Assembly: GCA_921293015.1 (NCBI GenBank)
Contig: OV121091.1
Location: 39,354,839-39,418,838, forward strand
Direction of reading: 5' to 3'
DNA length: 64,000 nt
Source of the DNA: Phorcus lineatus
Lineage: Eukaryota; Mollusca; Gastropoda; Trochida; Trochidae
The notes under the pieces were generated by a model that made no database searches, had not been told where the DNA came from, and saw only the letters and a list, made by a program, of their open reading frames with translations. Below, one piece after another: positions 62,701 through 64,000 of this stretch (its first letter is position 1; each line of letters begins with the position of its first letter). The position numbers and the translations under genes were made by a program.

Positions 62701-64000
62701 TGAGTTGGAAGTCGTTGAACCAGATGTGGCAACAGATGTTTGTTTGGCTCCTGCTGCTGGAGATGTTGACTGACTTGAGGGCGCTGTTGTTGACGTAACT
62801 GGTTCTTCTGTTGTGGTTGTTGATGTTGAAGTAGATGCAGTCGAAGTTGTTGAAGGTGGAGTGGTTAGTTCATGTGTAGTAGTTGGACTATGTTTAGACG
62901 ATGTAATCTCACTTGTGCTCTGTTCTAAGCTTGTAGTCTTGTGGCTGGAGAAAGTTTCCGTCATAGTGGTGGGTTCTTCTGTCGTGGTTCTTGATGCTGA
63001 AGTAGTTGAAAAAGTATCTGGTGCTGTTGAAGACTCACTTGCAGATGTAATTGTTGTTGATGGATTTGAAGCTGAAGAACTGCTTTCCGTCTTTGAAGAA
63101 GAAGTCTCAGAATGAGTAACGATGGTTGTAGGGGACAGTGAATGAGTTTGAGTAGTAGGTGACTTTTGAGACGTTGGTTGCTCTGTTGTTGAAACGGTTT
63201 CTTCTAGTGTCTTTGTTGAGCTTTGAACTGAAAACGTTGACAACTTCTCACTAGTAGATATAACCTCTGAAGTTGTTTGTGAGTTGGAAGTCGTTGAACC
63301 AGATGTGGCAACAGATGTTTGTTTGGCTCCTGCTGCTGGAGATGTTGACTGACTTGAGGGCGCTGTTGTTGACGTAACTGGTTCTTCTGTTGTGGTTGTT
63401 GATGTTGAAGTAGATGCAGTCGAAGTTGTTGAAGGTGGAGTGGTTAGTTCATGTGTAGTAGTTGGACTATGTTTAGGCGTAGGCGATGTAATCTCACTTG
63501 TGCTCTGTTCTAAGCTTGTAGTCTTGTGGCTGGAGAAAGTTTCCGTCATAATGGTGGGTTCTTCTGTCGTGGTTCTTGATGCTGAAGTAGTTGAAAAATT
63601 ATCTGGTGTTGTTGAAGACTCACTTGCAGATGTAATTGTTGTTGATGGATTTGTAGCTGCGGAACTGCTTTCCGTCTTTAAAGAAGAAGTCTCAGAATGA
63701 GTAACGATGGTTGTAGGGGACAGTGAATGAGTTTGAGTAGTAGGTGACTTTTGAGACGTTGGTTGCTCTGTTGTTGAAACGGTTTCTTCTAGTGTCTTTG
63801 TTGAGCTTTGAACTGAAGACGTTGACAACTTCTCACTAGTAGATATAACCCCTGAAGTTGTTTGTGAGTTGGAAGTCGTTGAACCAGATGTGACAACAGA
63901 TGTTTGTTTGGCTCCTGCTGCTGGAGATGTTGACTGACTTGAGGGCGCTGTTGTTGACGTAACTGGTTCTTCTGTTGTGGTTGTTGATGTTGAAGTAGAT
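15299..64000 (-). CDS. Giant MUC4-like transmembrane mucin (gene-level entry, 5' end outside window)
   Basis: This is a multi-exon gene read right to left. Thirty-three exons were placed by hand from GT/AG sites and phase: 45354->64000, 43675-43799, 43046-43369, 41965-42414, 41421-41631, 40742-40984, 40101-40223, 39176-39385, 38535-38792, 37920-38130, 37250-37398, 36298-36459, 35542-35664, 34632-34760, 33837-33950, 33335-33457, 32552-32812, 31597-31722, 29261-29386, 27754-27885, 27108-27230, 25838-26101, 25147-25269, 23059-23121, 22400-22500, 22025-22092, 21663-21811, 20930-21047, 20610-20620, 20058-20199, 19644-19975, 16680-16777, 15299-15337. The order is mucin repeats, NIDO, AMOP, VWD, cadherin-like, about 15 EGF, SEA, TM and tail. 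This order is known from MUC4-type mucins. About 1,740 residues follow the repeat exon. The inferred role is a tethered surface mucin. The signal peptide is not in the window. MUC4 orthology is not shown, so no symbol is given. Confidence 0.88.
16680..16777 (-). CDS. Mucin exon 32: cytoplasmic tail
   Basis: 98 nt, phase 1 to 0 (acceptor TACATCTCAG|, donor AAC|GTAAGT). It encodes [33 protein letters not shown]. Exactly 2 nt plus 32 codons, in phase with exon 31, with consensus sites on both sides. Local GC is higher than in the flanking introns. Confidence 0.75.
18100..18475. repeat. 162-bp tandem repeat, just over two copies
   Basis: AGGAAGATGTCATGCTCTG at 18151 and AGGAAGATGTCCTGCTCTG at 18313 are 162 bp apart; CATGCATTG at 18121 recurs at 18444. 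Copies are diverged. It lies in the intron between tail exons 31 and 32. Because 162 is a multiple of three, two minus-strand frames of about 117 codons stay open. Confidence 0.8.
18823..19162. repeat. Identical 168-bp tandem duplication
   Basis: 18823-18990 and 18995-19162 match base for base on reading, separated by CCTA. CCTAAGCT flanks the junction, suggesting a slippage or microhomology-mediated origin. Confidence 0.92.
19416..19500 (-). repeat. tRNA-derived SINE remnant
   Basis: On the minus strand GGAGGTCGCGGGCTCGAATC followed by CCGCTTGAGGCA has a B-box-like core (GGCTCGAATCC) and T-stem. The upstream TTGGCCAGAGAG resembles an A box. No acceptor stem forms, so it is not a functional tRNA. 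Confidence 0.5.
19644..19975 (-). CDS. Mucin exon 31: cytoplasmic tail, main exon
   Basis: The donor TATGCAG|GTATTT (phase 1) is clear. The acceptor is uncertain. GATAG| at 19976 is the one in phase with exon 30 but adds a second hydrophobic stretch ([16 protein letters not shown]) before [20 protein letters not shown]. The better-looking acceptors at 19929 and 19997 are out of phase. The tail after MVSK is polar, with RRSLDS (a basophilic-kinase-like site), [15 protein letters not shown] and [12 protein letters not shown]. It has no recognised domain. Confidence 0.75.
20058..20199 (-). CDS. Mucin exon 30: transmembrane helix and stop-transfer
   Basis: 142 nt, phase 1 to 2 (acceptor TCTGTTCTGCCAG|, donor CCC|GTGAGA). 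It encodes [20 protein letters not shown], more Val/Leu, CLC and then [17 protein letters not shown]. This is a single Val-rich membrane span. Membrane-side Cys residues could be palmitoylated, and the strongly basic stop-transfer fixes a type I orientation with the mucin outside. Confidence 0.9.
20610..20620 (-). CDS. Mucin exon 29: 11-nt microexon
   Basis: The eleven bases GACCGTTGAAA lie between a strong acceptor (pyrimidine-rich ...TTTTTAACAG) and a strong donor (GTAAGTATA). Exon 28 leaves two bases (AT) and the transmembrane exon needs one. The microexon converts phase 2 to phase 1, giving ...CTK-MTVET-IPLK. Without it the best transmembrane acceptor would be out of frame. Confidence 0.65.
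20824..20880. repeat. (ATC)n/(ATT)n microsatellite
   Basis: About nine CAT/ATC units followed by about nine ATT units, in the intron between exons 28 and 29. Confidence 0.95.
20930..21047 (-). CDS. Mucin exon 28: small membrane-proximal Cys module
   Basis: 118 nt, phase 1 to 2 (acceptor GCTTGCAG|, donor AAAAT|GTGAGT). It reads [20 protein letters not shown], then [19 protein letters not shown]. Four Cys sit where MUC4-type proteins have a membrane-proximal EGF, but the pattern is too short for a complete EGF. The phase-0 frame is also open but Cys-poor. It was not chosen because it conflicts with exon 27 and the microexon. Confidence 0.72.
21157..21440. repeat. AGT/AGA-rich degenerate trinucleotide tract
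   Basis: It starts with seven clean AGT units and continues as mixed AGT, AGA, GAA and GTA triplets to a GAAGAAGAAG run. Intronic (between exons 27 and 28). Confidence 0.85.
21663..21811 (-). CDS. Mucin exon 27: SEA domain, GSV cleavage-type motif and C-terminal half
   Basis: 149 nt, phase 2 to 1 (acceptor TTCCAAAG|). It begins [17 protein letters not shown] and ends [20 protein letters not shown]. The R-G-S-V strand matches the G|S-V autoproteolysis site of MUC1-type SEA domains, although the following residues are KA rather than VV. The donor used (CGG|GTTCGT) is weak. It was picked because it restores the phase of the next exon. Confidence 0.78.
22025..22092 (-). CDS. Mucin exon 26: SEA domain, middle
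   Basis: 68 nt, phase 0 to 2 (acceptor CTGTATTTCAG|, donor AAG|GTACGA). It encodes [20 protein letters not shown] plus PL. A downstream helix then a strand leads into RRGSV, as in SEA domains. A competing donor (CTG|GTAATA) would break the phase with the next exon, so the later one was chosen. Confidence 0.78.
22400..22500 (-). CDS. Mucin exon 25: SEA domain, first part
   Basis: 101 nt, phase 1 to 0 (acceptor TTGGTTTCAG|, donor GAG|GTAATA). It reads [20 protein letters not shown], then [15 protein letters not shown] first hydrophobic strand followed by a polar helix is the start of SEA folds. Assignment rests on phase continuity with the two following exons. Confidence 0.8.
23059..23121 (-). 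CDS. Mucin exon 24: short Ser/Thr stalk
   Basis: 63 nt, phase 1 to 1 (acceptor TTTTTTTATTAG|, donor TTCAG|GTACGT). It encodes [19 protein letters not shown], a small O-glycosylatable spacer between the EGF array and the SEA domain. Phase agrees with both neighbours. Reading beyond the donor stays Ser/Thr-rich for some codons, so a longer isoform is possible. Confidence 0.82.
23990..24760 (+). pseudogene. Tc1-like transposase relic
   Basis: Broken frames read [53 protein letters not shown] and [17 protein letters not shown]. These follow the Tc1 family order: ESRF...GR..VWRR; GGGS.M.WGGI; DG.LT..RYRD.IL; DNARPH; EW..IPQ.TI..L. Stops and shifts are frequent and the DNARPH catalytic box is degraded. 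It lies in the intron between exons 23 and 24. Clear TIRs were not found. Confidence 0.75.
25147..25269 (-). CDS. Mucin exon 23: calcium-binding EGF 15
   Basis: 123 nt, phase 1 to 1 (acceptor CGTTTCAG|, donor AGAA|GTAAGT). It reads [20 protein letters not shown], then [19 protein letters not shown]. It is the last EGF before the membrane-proximal part. Confidence 0.94.
25838..26101 (-). CDS. Mucin exon 22: laminin/MEGF-type EGF 13 plus calcium-binding EGF 14
   Basis: 264 nt, phase 1 to 1 (acceptor TTATTTCAG|, donor GAAG|GTATGG). It reads [20 protein letters not shown] ... [13 protein letters not shown], then [18 protein letters not shown] ... [16 protein letters not shown]. The layout matches exon 17, suggesting an old two-module duplication. 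Confidence 0.95.
26517..26720. mobile_element. Partial copy of the TTAA/AGGGCCAC family
   Basis: It begins TTAAAGGGCCACAGAGTATG and continues AAGTTTCATAAATTGCGT, GTGACAATAAACCGGTTAA and GCCGCGCGCCAAGCGTAATT, collinear with the reversed copy ending at 8266. Intronic. No right TIR is seen. Confidence 0.6.
27108..27230 (-). CDS. Mucin exon 21: EGF-like module 12
   Basis: 123 nt, phase 1 to 1 (acceptor ATTTGCAG|, donor ACAG|GTAACT). It reads [20 protein letters not shown], then [20 protein letters not shown]. The first codon is completed by the T of the previous exon (Tyr). Confidence 0.93.
27612..27710. repeat. 30-bp tandem repeat, about 3.3 copies
   Basis: ATTCAGTTCTATGTAACATG recurs at 27612, 27642 and, diverged, 27672, with a partial fourth copy at 27702. 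Confidence 0.9.
27754..27885 (-). CDS. Mucin exon 20: EGF-like module 11
   Basis: 132 nt, phase 1 to 1 (acceptor CATCAAG|, donor GTTT|GTATGT). It reads [20 protein letters not shown], then [20 protein letters not shown] and RTC. It has six Cys, two or three sequons and no calcium-binding start. Confidence 0.92.
28478..28790. repeat. Array of short hairpin units (GGCTGAAGAGCC-TTTATAATA)
   Basis: GGCTGAAGAGCC or a variant, followed by TTTATAATAC-like text, occurs about six times (near 28479, 28531, 28582, 28652, 28710 and 28752) at 45-70 bp spacing. The core folds as a 4-bp stem with a GAAG-type loop. Upstream at 28250-28270 is a TATAAAGGG. Intronic. Confidence 0.7.
29261..29386 (-). CDS. Mucin exon 19: calcium-binding EGF 10
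   Basis: 126 nt, phase 1 to 1 (acceptor TTCCACAG|, donor AAAG|GTATGG). It reads [20 protein letters not shown], then [20 protein letters not shown]. All six Cys and the DVDEC start are present. Confidence 0.94.
29665..29710. repeat. (GATA)n microsatellite
   Basis: About 11.5 perfect GATA units, 20 bp from the left end of a TIR transposon. Confidence 0.96.
29731..31143. mobile_element. Tc1/mariner-type TIR element, about 1.4 kb, transposase not recognisable
   Basis: The left end CAGTGCGTGGCCATAATATA and the right end are perfect inverted repeats of at least 21 bp, and both are flanked by TA, the Tc1/mariner target duplication. CAGTG ends also fit this superfamily. No conserved transposase block could be read; the only 70-codon frame (30428-30640, minus) has no known motif. 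It sits in the intron between exons 18 and 19. A GC-rich direct repeat GGGCGCGCTC x2 is at about 30131. Confidence 0.8.
31198..31571. repeat. (CATA/CATC/CATG)n tetranucleotide microsatellite
   Basis: About 370 bp of CATA with blocks of CATC and CATG. Open frames over it (Tyr-Ile-His-Thr or Met-Tyr-Val-Cys polymers) are artefacts. It ends about 25 bp from EGF exon 18. Confidence 0.95.
31597..31722 (-). CDS. Mucin exon 18: calcium-binding EGF 9
   Basis: 126 nt, phase 1 to 1 (acceptor TGAACCAG|, donor CAGG|GTAGGT). It reads [20 protein letters not shown], then [20 protein letters not shown]. The splice supplies the first base of the Asn codon. The donor lies only about 20 bp from a 370-bp CATA microsatellite. 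Confidence 0.94.
32552..32812 (-). CDS. Mucin exon 17: laminin/MEGF-type EGF 7 plus calcium-binding EGF 8
   Basis: 261 nt, phase 1 to 1 (acceptor TTCAAAG|, donor GAAA|GTGAGT). The first part, [18 protein letters not shown] ... [19 protein letters not shown], is the eight-Cys style seen in MEGF and laminin EGF modules. The second, [20 protein letters not shown] ... [15 protein letters not shown], is a calcium-binding EGF. Confidence 0.94.
33335..33457 (-). CDS. Mucin exon 16: calcium-binding EGF 6
   Basis: 123 nt, phase 1 to 1 (donor GAAA|GTAAGC). It reads [20 protein letters not shown], then [20 protein letters not shown]. Six Cys and the DINEC start are intact. Confidence 0.94.
33837..33950 (-). 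CDS. Mucin exon 15: EGF-like module 5
   Basis: 114 nt, phase 1 to 1 (acceptor TTTCCTCAG|, donor CAAG|GTAAGA). It reads [20 protein letters not shown], then [18 protein letters not shown]. The start is DAC rather than D-x-D/N-E-C, so it is probably not calcium-binding. Confidence 0.93.
34632..34760 (-). CDS. Mucin exon 14: calcium-binding EGF 4
   Basis: 129 nt, phase 1 to 1 (acceptor ATCTGCAG-type, donor ACAG|GTATAT). It reads [20 protein letters not shown], then [20 protein letters not shown] and TCTG. Six cysteines are visible. The Ca-binding start is intact. Confidence 0.94.
35198..35510. repeat. Probable dispersed repeat with hairpin and three TGACGTCA sites
   Basis: It contains the perfect hairpin GTTATTACACA-TTGTGTAATAAC (35198-35220) and TGACGTCA at 35234, 35244 and 35265. 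It also has GCTTTCGCTCGTT followed by CTCGTTT...TATTAAA...CGTTTAGTAT, which recurs at 38346-38435. Intronic. Confidence 0.55.
35542..35664 (-). CDS. Mucin exon 13: calcium-binding EGF 3
   Basis: 123 nt, phase 1 to 1 (donor ACAG|GTGGGT). It reads [20 protein letters not shown], then [20 protein letters not shown]. It shows the D-I-N-E-C start and aromatic after GS of calcium-binding EGF domains. One module is encoded per symmetric phase-1 exon. Confidence 0.95.
36298..36459 (-). CDS. Mucin exon 12: EGF-like module 2
   Basis: 162 nt, phase 1 to 1 (acceptor TTTTTCAG|, donor GTCG|GTAGGA). It begins [20 protein letters not shown] and closes with [18 protein letters not shown]. It finishes EGF 1 and supplies EGF 2, which has an unusually long C3-C4 loop (about 21 residues). 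Confidence 0.93.
37250..37398 (-). CDS. Mucin exon 11: linker and first EGF-like module
   Basis: 149 nt, phase 2 to 1 (acceptor CATTTCAG|, donor ACAG|GTTAGT). The first part, [20 protein letters not shown], ends the preceding sandwich. Then [20 protein letters not shown] ... CKCDIGWTG forms EGF 1, whose last Cys is in the next exon. Confidence 0.9.
37920..38130 (-). CDS. Mucin exon 10: cadherin-like beta-sandwich module
   Basis: 211 nt, phase 1 to 2 (acceptor TTTTAAG|, donor AAG|GTATGT). It reads [20 protein letters not shown] ... [20 protein letters not shown] ... SYTWTPG. The 'P.I..p....V......v...A.D.D.D.i.....g......tWtP' spacing resembles Ig/cadherin-like repeats between VWD and EGF modules of invertebrate mucin-like proteins. 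The fold is inferred from pattern only. Confidence 0.88.
38340..38440. repeat. Second copy of the GCTTTCGCTCGTT repeat
   Basis: GCTTTCGCTCGTT, then AACTCGTTTAATAAA, TATTAAATGAAAG and CTCGTTTAGTATCTTCT in the same order as 35421-35500. Intronic. Confidence 0.55.
38535..38792 (-). CDS. Mucin exon 9: post-VWD segment
   Basis: 258 nt, phase 1 to 1 (acceptor AAATCCAG|, donor GCGG|GTAAGA). It begins [20 protein letters not shown] and contains [20 protein letters not shown]. The W...SLF.Y and C...P.C.FD...T motifs are the conserved extension that follows VWD in MUC4-like proteins. Confidence 0.92.
39176..39385 (-). CDS. Mucin exon 8: VWD domain end
   Basis: 210 nt, phase 1 to 1 (acceptor CGCCAG|, donor AAT|GTAAGA). 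It contains [16 protein letters not shown], then [20 protein letters not shown], the GL-G-N-x-D-D-F...P-G signature of VWD. Several N-glycosylation sequons (NNS, NKT, NGT, NMT) are present, unlike in the mucin repeat. Confidence 0.93.
39845..40075. repeat. Degenerate tandem repeat ending in a G-run tract
   Basis: ACATTAT..A.AC.TTA..CACATGA.ATAT-like units recur about four times at irregular 45-75 bp spacing. The block ends with GGGGGTTGGGGGTTGGGGGG at 40055-40074. Intronic. Confidence 0.6.
40101..40223 (-). CDS. Mucin exon 7: VWD domain middle
   Basis: 123 nt, phase 1 to 1 (acceptor TATTTCAG|, donor CAG|GTTTGT). It reads [20 protein letters not shown] ... [11 protein letters not shown]. Phase and beta-strand pattern fit the centre of a VWD domain. 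No Cys is seen in this part. Confidence 0.87.
40742..40984 (-). CDS. Mucin exon 6: VWD domain start with GDPH motif
   Basis: 243 nt, phase 1 to 1 (acceptor CTCAAG|, donor AAGG|GTACAC). It starts [20 protein letters not shown], then [13 protein letters not shown], a textbook start of a von Willebrand D domain as found after AMOP in MUC4. GDPH is the Asp-Pro site where several gel-forming and tethered mucins are cleaved; cleavage here is inferred only. Confidence 0.94.
41421..41631 (-). CDS. Mucin exon 5: second half of AMOP
   Basis: 211 nt, phase 0 to 1 (acceptor ATACAG|, donor TAG|GTAAAG). It opens with [20 protein letters not shown], continues to [18 protein letters not shown] and ends near DDCHSY. 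This is the CCY-G...GG...CC...C..Y...RP...C pattern of AMOP (adhesion-associated domain in MUC4 and other proteins). Confidence 0.94.
41965..42414 (-). CDS. Mucin exon 4: NIDO end and first half of AMOP
   Basis: 450 nt, exactly 150 codons, phase 0 to 0 (donor AGG|GTACGC). The start, [20 protein letters not shown], closes the NIDO fold. The second part holds the AMOP hallmark CLQWYKEE ... [18 protein letters not shown]-x-C-G segment near residue 38 and a sequon (NNT, residues 145-147) are visible. Confidence 0.94.
42711..42837. mobile_element. Foldback hairpin element, about 127 bp
   Basis: The left arm starts AAACCACTCCTACTCGGACT. The right arm, reverse-complemented, starts AAACCACGACTACATGGACT. 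The arms match with scattered mismatches over more than 40 bp through TTGCC-GAGAT and GAACCC-AAGA. Intronic, GC-rich against AT-rich flanks. Confidence 0.75.
43046..43369 (-). CDS. Mucin exon 3: NIDO domain core
   Basis: 324 nt, phase 0 to 0 (acceptor GAACAG|, donor GAG|GTAAAA). It contains [13 protein letters not shown] and [10 protein letters not shown], the classic NIDO 'N-x-x-G-x-I-x-F ... APFWADVD' signatures, then [16 protein letters not shown] domains are extracellular and occur next to AMOP and VWD in tethered mucins. Confidence 0.94.
43675..43799 (-). CDS. Mucin exon 2: start of NIDO domain
   Basis: The acceptor is TTGTTCAG| and the donor CAT|GTAAGT, 125 nt, entering at phase 1 and leaving at phase 0. 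It starts [19 protein letters not shown], matching the LFPYG...GD opening of nidogen (NIDO) domains in MUC4, nidogen and SNED1. It joins the mucin exon in frame (G + TC = Val). Confidence 0.9.
44020..44995. mobile_element. 976-bp TIR element of the TTAA/AGGGCCAC family
   Basis: The left end TTAAAGGGCCACTGACTATG matches, inverted, the right end, which reads TTAAAGGGCCACAGAGTATG on the minus strand (18 of 20). TTAA is at both edges. The 72-codon minus-strand frame inside has no known domain. It lies in the intron between mucin exons 1 and 2. Confidence 0.75.
45354..64000 (-). CDS. Mucin exon: >18.6 kb Ser/Thr-rich tandem-repeat exon (5' partial)
   Basis: A single open frame runs from the window edge to a G|GTGAGT donor at 45353/45354, phase 1. 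It encodes about 6,215 residues here. Nearly all of it is a 193-residue unit in which I counted 108 Ser or Thr (56%). Units contain Pro, Glu, Lys and His but no Cys, the usual composition of a densely O-glycosylated mucin domain. The last 200 or so residues (45354-46030) are diverged: still Ser/Thr-rich but no longer periodic, with a decayed half unit ([15 protein letters not shown]). Reading past the donor hits a stop after about 16 codons, and the next exon joins exactly in phase, so the splice is well supported. The exon continues beyond base 64000, so repeat number and protein start are unknown. Confidence 0.95.
46000..64000 (-). repeat. Coding minisatellite, 579-bp unit (193 codons), about 31 copies
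   Basis: Equivalent points recur at 46574, 47153, 47732, 48311, 48890 and so on to 63392. Spacing is almost always 579 bp. One unit is 582 bp (an extra Thr codon near 50625) and at least four are 585 bp (an extra Pro-Thr in the SPTPKHSP variant). Every length change is a multiple of three and no copy contains a stop. Neighbouring copies differ by a handful of substitutions, many of them shared in patches between non-adjacent copies. The array is cut by the window end. Confidence 0.95.

Noticed and set aside
45905..63700. Row of about 100-codon plus-strand open frames ([15 protein letters not shown]...) every 579 bp
   Set aside because: They are the antisense of the Ser/Thr-rich mucin repeat. 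Their regularity follows from the coding unit, and there is no independent signal for a gene.

Overview
This is eukaryotic, AT-rich, intron-rich and repeat-rich DNA. The mix of satellite, microsatellites, TIR elements, a tRNA-derived SINE remnant and decayed Tc1-like and non-LTR copies, together with an invertebrate-looking transmembrane mucin, suggests a marine lophotrochozoan, most likely a mollusc such as a bivalve. The taxon is inference; nothing in the window names it.

One gene dominates. On the minus strand, from beyond base 64000 down to about 15.3 kb (probably 12.1 kb), lies a giant MUC4-like transmembrane mucin. Its 5' end is outside the window. The first visible exon (45354 to >64000) is one uninterrupted reading frame of more than 6,200 codons. 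It is made of about 31 near-identical 193-residue (579 bp) Ser/Thr-rich repeats. Thirty-two further exons were placed by hand from splice sites and reading phase. They encode, in order: NIDO, AMOP, VWD with a GDPH motif, a cadherin-like beta-sandwich, about 15 EGF-like modules (many calcium-binding), a short Ser/Thr stalk, a SEA domain with a GSV cleavage-type motif, a small Cys module, an 11-nt microexon, a transmembrane helix with an RRRRRK stop-transfer, and a Ser/Thr/Tyr-containing cytoplasmic tail. Phases agree at every junction from 45354 to 15299. The weak points are the donor of the last SEA exon and the acceptor of the main tail exon. The extreme 3' end is uncertain: two or three candidate exons and an AATAAA lie between 14.1 and 12.1 kb.

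The protein reads as a membrane-tethered, heavily O-glycosylated surface mucin. A long sugar-coated rod sits on an adhesive NIDO-AMOP-VWD-EGF stem. Two potential autocleavage sites (GDPH and SEA) could release or loosen the extracellular part.

Bases 1-12100 contain no gene I can support. They hold tandem duplications, a TTAA-flanked TIR element (1081-1550), a 79-unit TC microsatellite, a 73-bp satellite of about 33 copies (3205-5597), a nested set of inverted-repeat elements (6950-8266) and a dead non-LTR reverse transcriptase (about 9590-10625). Introns of the mucin carry a Tc1-like transposase relic, a TA-flanked TIR transposon, foldback hairpins, perfect palindromes and several tandem repeats.
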